Below are positions 57,087 through 64,000 of a stretch of 64,000 nucleotides of DNA, in pieces. The stretch is taken from positions 62,001 to 126,000 of the forward strand of contig JARKIP010000203.1 of NCBI GenBank assembly GCA_029990175.1, written 5' to 3'. A program made the position numbers and the translations under genes. Source of the stretch: Petunia secreta (taxonomy: Eukaryota > Streptophyta > Magnoliopsida > Solanales > Solanaceae). Numbering within the stretch: position 1 is the stretch's first letter; each line of letters starts with the position of its first letter. The notes under the pieces were generated by a model. It had not been told where the DNA came from, ran no database searches, and was given only the letters and a program-made list of their open reading frames with translations.

Positions 57087-57204
57087 ATTTGTAAAATAAG
57101 CACAATAAATTAGCACAATATAAGAAAATTATAAATTTATATGGAATAAATTTATAAAGTAGTGCAAAATAATTGTAGTAAAGTAATAACTACAAACTAC
57201 GAAC

Positions 57205-57362
57205 ATGTCAATCATTATCATTCGCGTCAAGGTCATCGGCTATTTCTTCTTCCTCGCTCGTCTCATCGTCATCAACAATTCTTCCTCGCTTGTTTCAACG
57301 TCATCCATATATTCATCCTCCTCGTTTGACCTAGATGTTCCTTTTCCAAAATTAGTCATTTT
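57205..57362 (-). pseudogene. Acidic ORF fragment inside the CACTA element
   Basis: Minus-strand ATG at about 57360 opens MTNFGKGTSRSNEEDEYMDD, and after a one-base shift the acidic reading continues (DDDETSEEEEIADD) to near 57208. It may be an upstream exon or separate remnant of the CACTA gene. No domain was recognised. Confidence 0.3.
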
Positions 57363-58944
57363 TTTCCATGTGTAACTACCGATACATCAAACTCTTCATA
57401 GATGCCTTCACTATTTTCAATTTTTGAATTCTAGTTCTAGGCCTAATACTTATTTTTTATTCACTAGACTAGAGCATGTCTAACTATTATGCCTAGTTCC
57501 TAACTAATTTATTCTCTAAGATTATCATTTAGTAATTAATTTTATTATTCAAATCAATTTACGAAAATAATTAAGATATTTTAAGTTGTGTAACTACTAT
57601 ATTACTTACAGCTAAGGTCTCCTAAATTATTGTTAAGTATGATAGTATCACACTTTAAGCTATGAAAGTAACATATTTTCTCCCTAATTTATAAAACAAG
57701 TATCCCATTCTAAACTAATGATAAAAAAGATTCAAACTTAAGCAATTTAGGAGAAAACAAGAACCTAACTTTCTTCCTATGTTCCTAACTCTCTAACTAT
57801 TAGCTAGTTCAATAAAGCACATCATAACGACTATTAATCCTATTTTAATTTCTACATTATACTCTTCTTTGATACAACAACAAAGTTTATTATTACTACT
57901 ACCAAAATAGGATCCACACAAATATTCATTTCCAACTTACAATTATTCAACAACAACAACAATATTCAACAACAACCATAAGAAAATTCATTAACTCCAT
58001 TGTCAACTTTCAATTTTTCCAATAATATCAACCCCAATACCAAGACTACACGCTATACTTTTCAATTCAAAATCTAATTTTTTATTTCAATTAAACAACA
58101 ATATTAACCCCAACAATATCCTCATCATTTTTTTCTTTCTCGTTTTCAATTTTCGCCTACAAAGTTAACAAATCAACTTTCCATAACAACTCCAATAGAC
58201 TAAATCCAAAACAAAACTCAAGTTTCAAAGTGTATCACCATTTTCTACCAGAATCCAAAACAACAATTTATAACTACCCCAACAAATTGCCATAGAAATT
58301 TACAATTTTTATATATCAAATAATCCAACAATTTACAACTTTCATTACTCACATACGAATGTTCATTCCAACCATGACAACAACATCACCCAAACACCAT
58401 AACAACTACATAAGTTCTCATTTTTTTTTTTTTTTTTTATATTTTAAAGCAAACTAGTTAACTTTCTAAACTAAACTAATAAATTAAACGAAGTAATACT
58501 ACATAAAATGGACTAGTTTACTACTAATCTTCAACTAATAGTTAGCTTTCATAATCCTAATTTCATATACCAATTCAAGATCATAGCAAAAAAAAAAAAA
58601 AGGAACAAAAACACTTACCTAGGTGGCGGGCTGCCTGTGGTGGCGAGATGCCTGAGGTGGCGGGCTGCTGAGGTCCACCAGAGCTGTAGTGAGGAGGTGG
58701 CGTGCCGGATCTATGGAAGAAAAAAAAAGTTGGGGGTTAGGGTTTGTAAAAATTGAAGAAAAGAATGAAAAAAGATAGTGAAATTGAAGGAAATTTACCA
58801 AAGATAGAGTATTTGGGGGATTTTCGGAGAAATAATGAGTTAGGGGACGGATTTGTTTGGATTTGGGGGAAGGGAAATAGTGAGTTTTTGGTATGAGAGA
58901 GAGAGAGTGAGTCGATGAAATGGGGAAGGAGTCAGGTTATAATT
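57363..58944. other. Non-coding interior of the CACTA element
   Basis: AT-rich sequence without supported ORFs. It includes poly(T) at about 58422-58438, poly(A) near 58589, and a GGTGGCGGGCTGCC-type short repeat at 58622-58700. Confidence 0.45.
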
Positions 58945-59142
58945 TTGGGGGGTCCGACCGTTGTGGTCGAATAGATTAAAAAAATAATATATTTAGTTAG
59001 TATCTGACCGCAGCGGTCGAACGATTAAAAAATTATTTAATTTAAATTTGTAAAACTGTTCGACCGCAGCGGTCGGATAAAGTGGTATGACCGAATTTCA
59101 GTTTGAAATGTTTGGTGGGAAATCTCTTGATTTTTAGTAGTG
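58945..59142. repeat. Right CACTA subterminal array and terminus
   Basis: GACCGCAGCGGTCG palindromes occur at about 59007 and 59061 with a variant at 58955, and the element terminates TTTTTAGTAGTG at 59142. Confidence 0.8.
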
Positions 59143-59270
59143 ATATTATTATACTCGTTAGGGGCAAAAAGTGAATAGTTCAGGGGGATTTTAAGTATTC
59201 TTTCAAAAATATCCACCTTGAGTATTTGTAACACAGATTTTGATTTCAGTGATATCTGGTAAATTACATA

Positions 59271-59534
59271 CTCCATCCGTCTCGTTTTATTTGTCCTCCT
59301 TACTATAAATAGTCGTCTCAAATTATTTGTCAATTTAGGAGTTCAAGTCAAAATTAGCTATCTTTTTTCCACTTTGCTCATAGTATTAATTGATCTTGAA
59401 AGTAGAAACAAGAGTTAACATTTTTTGAAGAGAAAATAATTTGGTGGTTAAAATAGTCAAAAATACCTCCTCATTAATATTTTCTTAAGCGACGTGTAAA
59501 AACAAATGAGACAAATAAAACGAGACGGAGGGAG
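59271..59534. mobile_element. Stowaway MITE, well preserved
   Basis: Terminal inverted repeats CTCCATCCGTCTCGTTTTAT (left) and ATAAAACGAGACGGAGGGAG (right) are flanked by TA on both sides. 264 bp, non-coding. Confidence 0.93.
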
Positions 59535-59997
59535 TAACCAACAATGAGAAATCACCATTGATCTCAAATTTTGACGTTTTTTCAAGATCTTCGTTTTCAA
59601 TTGCCAAGAGTGAAAAATGAATACTCCGTTGAAGAACCATTCAAGTCAATTTAGTGTATTTACCGAGACGAGGAAGTATATCCAAGGCCAAGAGTGACAT
59701 ATACTCCTATTCACAACTTTCAAAAGGGCTTATCACTAAACAATCAAACATTATTCTGTTTCCAAGTTAAAAACAAGAAAAGAATCGTTTTTGCTTCATC
59801 AAGTTACTAAGTTACAAATGATCAGGGGCAAAAGAACAGCCACCACCTATTTCACAGTGTAACAAAGAAATCCTGAACCATAAAGTTAGCAACAGAATCT
59901 ACTCAAAATATCCACAGTCTAGCCAAGCTTAACCTTAATAAAGTTCCAAAATTTTTGAGCTCAATGTTTTTGCGATTAAATATTGATTGTGTCAACT
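59535..59997. other. Spacer between the MITE and the USP pseudogene
   Basis: No ORF or repeat is supported. It may include 3' UTR sequence of the minus-strand USP-like locus. Confidence 0.4.
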
Positions 59998-60582
59998 TTA
60001 TGGCTTCAAAAAATATTTCTCGGGCTCTGAATATGATTTCTCCATCTGCTCAACCTTTTTGAAACTGAAACCTCTGATTCTTATTTCTTCTGGTATTGAA
60101 GTATCCTTAGAGTCGACATTTTCAATTGTCCAACCCTTGTTCTGCGCGGAACGGCCTCCCACTTTGACCTATTAAAAAACCAATGATTGTCAGTACATGT
60201 ATCAAAGATCGAACTGATACATTATCATAAAAGTTGAGTTCGGATGAGGACGAATTACACGCAAATAGGCACTGATTTATAAACTAAAGACATATCCTAG
60301 GTGCTGACACACCCCTATAACGCACCCAGCTTGGGACTTAATACATACCTCAGCACCATCAACAGCCTTTATAATGAGAGCTCCATCCAGGGAAAGATCC
60401 TCAAGGCCAATATCTCGTCCCTTGATTGCCATTGTAGAGCTTTATGAAATGGAGTAGTTTCCATTCACTTTCTATCTTACTTCTGAGAAAGTATTTCGGC
60501 TTCCACGCATATCTTGAGACCACAATTCCACCTCCTCTCTCTTAAATACTTGAATAACTGGATCATCTACCTTACCACCAGC
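59998..60582 (-). pseudogene. USP: UDP-sugar pyrophosphorylase (USP) pseudogene, last two exons
   Basis: The minus-strand exon 60582-60349 starts after an AG acceptor and encodes AGGKVDDPVIQVFKREEVEL, then SSTMAIKGRDIGLEDLSLDG. It has in-frame TAG and TAA stops near 60470 and 60445. The final exon 60168-59998 encodes VKVGGRSAQNKGWTIENVD and ends SEPEKYFLKP plus stop. This is the C-terminal part of the type of USP that converts sugar-1-phosphates and UTP to UDP-sugars in the cytosol. Splice sites are kept, but two nonsense codons and absence of the catalytic N-terminal exons in the next 1.8 kb mark it as a fragment or decayed gene. The UDP-sugar pyrophosphorylase call is from recognised C-terminal sequence. 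Confidence 0.8.
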
Positions 60583-60816
60583 CTGTTACAAAAGAAGATG
60601 TAGTAATAATTGATGCGCAAAAGTAGATCGACACAGGTTTACCAACTGAGCTCATTTGACACTGTGGCAGTGGCTACTATAATGGCATAGTTAGGGAACT
60701 GTTGGCTCATAGTTTCGACAATTTGGAAATACAATGAGCTACTCCTATGATCTTCAGCCATGCAGTTGATCTATTTTTTCAAAAGACGTGACTACAACTC
60801 TTCGTGGATACCATAA

Positions 60817-61042
60817 TACTTAAATTTTTTTTGGTTTTCCACCTGGTCTCCGATACCCGTTTTGGGACCCGACTAATCTAGATTTGTACCGGAAAGTCGA
60901 CTAATCTAGATTTGTACCGGAAAGTCTCACTATGGGTAAATCGCTTCCTACCAAAGACGACTTCATTCACAAGACTCGAACTTGGGACCTCCGATTAAGG
61001 ATGAAGGAGTACTTACCACTCCACCACAACCTTTGGTGGTAT
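60817..61042 (-). mobile_element. tRNA-derived SINE (TS/SolS-like)
   Basis: On the minus strand a box A-like GTGGAGTGGTAAGT (about 61025) and a box B-like AGTTCGAGTCTT (about 60980) have the usual spacing of a tRNA-type Pol III promoter. The element ends in an A-rich tail (AAACCAAAAAAAATTT). A 28-bp segment (GACTAATCTAGATTTGTACC onward) is duplicated in tandem at 60869-60927. A clear target duplication was not found. Confidence 0.6.
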
Positions 61043-61069
61043 CGTACTTGACAATATCATTCAAGATTT

Positions 61070-61160
61070 TCATTTTTACCATCTCACATTAACAATCTCT
61101 AAATCTCTCTAAGAGAGTGCCTTTCTCGCTTTTCATTTTTACCATCTCACATTAACAAGA
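61070..61160. repeat. Short direct repeat
   Basis: TTCATTTTTACCATCTCACA plus TTAACAA occurs twice, at about 61070 and 61131. The intervening sequence carries CTCTAAATCTCTCTAAGAGAG. Confidence 0.6.
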
Positions 61161-61247
61161 CACTTGCACTATCTCTAGATGTGCTAGATGTATATAGTTC
61201 ATTATAGACGACTCCATTGATGCTTACATCTCTCTCTGATGAAATGA

Positions 61248-62247
61248 TGTTAAAATTACCAACTTGAGTAGGATGCATGTTTTGATTTATTTGAATAATT
61301 AATTGAGAAAATCTAGAATAATTAGTTTAAATTTTGAATTTTAAATATTTGTTAGAGTTATTAGGTGGTTGAGCTATTGTAGCTATTTTGAATACTTAGG
61401 TGCTGAATTTTTTGTTGAAGTTTGGCTATAAATAGCCTCAACTTGAATAAGAATAGTAGAGACAATTTCAATCCATTTTCAATCCTAGTTTTTGTTGCTC
61501 CATATTTTTTAACAAAAACCAACAATTGGTATCAAGAGCCTCAACTGATCTTATGGGATCTGTGAGTCGAACAAATACTTTTAACCATTTTTAACCCATA
61601 TCTATTTTTAACCTTACTTTCAAAATGGCAAGCAACAGTCTCTCTTTGAATACCTCACAAATCTTCACTGGTGAAAACTATCTAATTTGGTTAGTGAAGA
61701 TAAAATCCTACTTTACAACCTACTCCTTTGTCCAAGTCATCAATAATAAATTCTCCAATGGTGAAATCAATGAGATTTACGGCCAAATCAATATGTATTT
61801 GGCTACTTTCAATAAACAACATAATGAAAGTTTGTCTATGAAATACTTGAAGTATGTGATGGAAAAAGACAAGAAAATTGAGTTCAAGAAGAAGAAGACG
61901 AAGAAGAAAGAAGAGGAAGAATAAAGTGTCAAACTCAAATTGGATATACCAACTTGAGTTTGAGGGGGAATGTTAAAATTACCAACTTGAGTAGGATGCA
62001 TGTTTTGATTTATTTGAATAATTAATTGAGAAAATCTAGAATAATTAGTTTAAATTTTGAATTTTAAATATTTGTTAGAGTTGTTAGGTGGTTGAGCTAT
62101 TGTAGCTATTTTGAATACTTAGGTGCTGAATTTTTTGTTGATGTTTGGCTATAAATAGCCTCAACTTGAATAAGAATAGTAGAGACAATTTCAATCCATT
62201 TTCAATCCTAGTTTTTGTTGCTCCATATTTTTTAACAAAAACCAACA
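61248..62247 (+). mobile_element. Compact Copia-like TR-GAG retrotransposon (1,000 bp)
   Basis: Two 277-bp LTRs (61248-61524 and 61971-62247) start TGTTAAAATTACC and end AACCAACA. I count two differences between them. The 5-bp target duplication AATGA is perfect (61243-61247 and 62248-62252). A primer binding site complementary to initiator tRNA-Met (TTGGTATCAAGAGC) follows the 5' LTR, and a polypurine tract (TTTGAGGGGGAA) precedes the 3' LTR. The 446-bp interior codes only for a short gag-like protein. It is a recent non-autonomous insertion that needs another element for reverse transcription and integration. Confidence 0.92.
61625..61924 (+). CDS. Short gag-like protein of the TR-GAG element
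   Basis: 99 codons. The N-terminus (SLNTSQIFTGENYLIWLVKI) matches the start of Copia gag domains (the LxxxNYxxW pattern: NYLIW). It ends in a Lys/Glu-rich coiled stretch (KKKKTKKKEEEE). The domain is truncated compared with full Copia gag (usually more than 200 residues) and lacks a zinc knuckle. The frame is open and uninterrupted, in keeping with a young insertion. Its role in packaging is inference. Confidence 0.7.
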   Translation: MASNSLSLNTSQIFTGENYLIWLVKIKSYFTTYSFVQVINNKFSNGEINEIYGQINMYLATFNKQHNESLSMKYLKYVMEKDKKIEFKKKKTKKKEEEE

Positions 62248-62466
62248 AATGATGTTTAAAATAGTGGAGATGTTACTAGTGAAAAGAATGACAAGATAGA
62301 TGTATACATACTGCAAACTTCTCCAAGAGCCGCAGTGAAGTACATAACGAAAGCCAAATTAAAATTTTTACGAAACTGGTGTTCATTCAAGAAAACAGAT
62401 AATTCACCATTTTATTAAACATATGACAGTGTTTTATGAAAGAAAATTATGGATGTCACTCCTACA

Positions 62467-62574
62467 TCAAACTAGAAGAGAACCCTCCATGACCGCAACA
62501 GCTTTCCCTCTCAGAAGTACTCTCTGATTCTTCTCGTCTAGGTGCAGGTTCACCACGCCACCTCTAGGTGAGGC
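62467..62574 (-). CDS. Last exon of a PhzF-family (phenazine biosynthesis-like) isomerase gene
   Basis: The minus-strand exon starts after an AG acceptor at 62575-62576 and encodes 35 residues beginning ASPRGGVVNLHLDEKNQRVL and ending VMEGSLLV, then TGA. It matches the C-terminus of plant PhzC/PhzF-family proteins (a diaminopimelate-epimerase-like fold). The catalytic residues lie in upstream exons not visible here, which would be at higher coordinates beyond the Copia insertion at 62807 and perhaps outside the window. With intact acceptor, frame and stop, the gene could be functional, with the retroelement in its last intron. Confidence 0.7.
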   Translation of the reverse strand, partial: ASPRGGVVNLHLDEKNQRVLLRGKAVAVMEGSLLV

Positions 62575-62806
62575 CTGAACCACAAAACAATACAATCAAT
62601 AGGGGAATTTCTATGTGGTTAGTTTAAGTCCTAGGTTGCACAAACACATAAATAAGAATTTTACTTTTTGCATTATGTGCGTGCTGGAGGGGATGGGAAA
62701 AGTTGGGAGGAAGAAGGAAGCACTACTAAAGCAACAAAGTCACATTTCCCAAGCTTTTTACACCAATAAGGAGCCAACACACAATAAGCACTTCCACAGA
62801 TAGAAT

Positions 62807-64000
62807 TGTTATAATCTAAGCACCTCCTATGAACACTAGAAGGGGTTGAATAGTAACCTCCAATTTTCTTCGAAGAACTGACCTCTTAATGTCAAGAACC
62901 TTGTTCCTATCCCAACAGCTTTCCACAGCAAACACCACAATATACACAAACTCTAAACCAAGAGAACACGGTATTTTTACGTGGAAAACTTCCTGCTCAA
63001 GGGAAAAAAATCACGACCCACACTCTGAGATTTTTGAACCAATCCACTAATACAAAGAGCAAGTTTTAGAGTTACAAAACTCTGTAACCAAGGGGCTACA
63101 CTCTAGACCCTAATCACTCAACAAAGCTACACTCTAGCTTTACAAAGTAATCTCACAATAATTCACCTAATACAATTGCTTCTAAAGAAAGCATGTAGGT
63201 AAAACAATGATAGCACAAAACTATGACAACTTCAAAACAAGAACCTAGACAGAATATCTAAGTTTAACTATGTAGCTTTCGAAAATTGTCTTCAACAGTT
63301 AAGTCACTTTGAAAGTTATTGGATCGCCTTTGGATTGCTCTCAACTCTCTTTGTGAATAAATGAGTATCGACTGCCTCGACTACTAGTTTTTATATGGGC
63401 TTCATAACCCTAGTTGTATTTCACAAGGAAACCTTGTAATTATAGCAAGACAAGATTTACTGTGCTTTCCTTGTTTAGCTCCAACTCTTATTCGTACTTC
63501 GAAGACACAGCCACGACACAACCTCTTTTAACTGACTAGGATGCATACTCGTACCCGCGCCACTCTTCCCAGTTCTGCAAGAATTTGCAATCCTTATTCT
63601 TTTCGATCAGTCGTGCCCTTCTTCATAAGGACCGGGTTCTCCTCCAGAACCACTAGGTCCTTCGTTTGTCATTCTTCAAAACATTCATCTCAACAAATTC
63701 TCCCTTTTTGATGATGACAAATAAATGTTGCCAAAGAACCTGGACATACAAAAAATACCAAAAACACATAAGCAAAAGTACATTTGAAAAATTTAAAACA
63801 GATGAGTTAGGTCACAAACACCCCAATATTTCCTTCTTCCCCCTTTTGGCATCATTGAAAAGATTCAAAATCCTACAAGAACAAGTCAGTATTATCCAGT
63901 CTAGAGCACAAGGCAATCAAGTCAACTGAAACACACATGAATAAGGCTAAGGGCCCAACTAGAACCAGATATATTATAGAACATGCCCAATTCAAACAAG
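62807..64000 (-). mobile_element. Copia-type LTR retrotransposon, 3' end only (continues past the window)
   Basis: In minus orientation the 3' LTR starts TGTTGAGATGAATG at 63695 and ends GATTATAACA at 62807 (889 bp). A polypurine tract (ATCAAAAAGGGAGAATT) lies at 63696-63712, just inside it. 63713-64000 is untranslated interior. The 5-bp sequence AGAAT flanks the left side; the partner lies outside. The layout matches Tork-type Copia elements. It sits in what would be the last intron of the PhzF-family gene, in the same orientation. Confidence 0.7.

Larger units (their letters stand above)
51025..59142 (-). mobile_element. CACTA-like DNA transposon, interrupted by a Gypsy element
   Basis: The right end TTTTTAGTAGTG (59131-59142) is the complement of a CACTACTAAAAA terminus. 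The left end near 51025 reads CAACTAGAAAAAAAG, apparently a mutated CACTAG. Both subterminal regions are packed with GGTCGGA/TCCGACC motifs (51040-51350 and 58950-59095), the expected transposase-binding arrays. Flanking trinucleotides (GTA and ATA) do not match perfectly. Inside are minus-strand gene fragments and, at 51904-56640, a later Gypsy insertion. Without that insertion it would be about 3.4 kb and lacks the main transposase, so it is non-autonomous. Confidence 0.72.

Overview
The window is plant nuclear DNA: GT-AG introns, AT-rich intergenic sequence, and dense nested retrotransposons and DNA transposons. The repeat types (a TS/SolS-like SINE, Stowaway MITEs, a Tat-lineage Gypsy element, CACTA and Mutator-like elements) and an EDGP/nectarin-like protein pair point to Solanaceae, perhaps Nicotiana. 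The family and genus are inference; no marker here is diagnostic.

Layout. 1-2.4 kb: an unrecognised gene start on the minus strand. 2.5-8.4 kb: two tandem, related non-autonomous Mutator-like elements built from inverted arrays of a short palindrome; the second carries fragments of a transposase and of a ULP1-associated gene. 8.7-9.4 kb: a cluster of long hairpins. 9.76-26.07 kb: a 16-exon mRNA-capping enzyme gene (+) whose 8-kb first intron holds a LINE inserted in a decayed Copia element. All splice phases are consistent and give 635 codons, but the guanylyltransferase active-site lysine motif is STEG instead of KxDG.

26.6-29.1 kb: a hAT-like element with an 8-bp target duplication, then a 5'-truncated LINE with an RNase H domain. 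29.1-33.9 kb: intergenic, with MITEs. 33.95-36.32 kb: an intact two-exon EDGP-like (catalytically dead pepsin-fold, xylanase/glucanase-inhibitor-type) gene. 36.56-48.99 kb: a complete Tat-lineage Gypsy retrotransposon with ~99% identical LTRs, degenerate gag-pol, and a spliced antisense gene between pol and the 3' LTR. 49.53-50.85 kb: a second, intronless EDGP-like gene with one frameshift.

51.0-59.1 kb: a CACTA-like element whose minus-strand gene is interrupted by a truncated chromovirus-type Gypsy. 59.3-64 kb: a Stowaway MITE, the 3' end of a UDP-sugar pyrophosphorylase pseudogene (-), a tRNA-derived SINE, a 1,000-bp Copia-like TR-GAG element with perfect target duplications, the last exon of a PhzF-family gene (-), and the 3' LTR of a Copia element running off the window.

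Host genes supported here are the capping enzyme, the two EDGP-like paralogues, the USP pseudogene fragment and the PhzF exon. They share no evident pathway. Most of the window is transposon sequence, and most long ORFs in it are transposon remnants or read-through of repeats.
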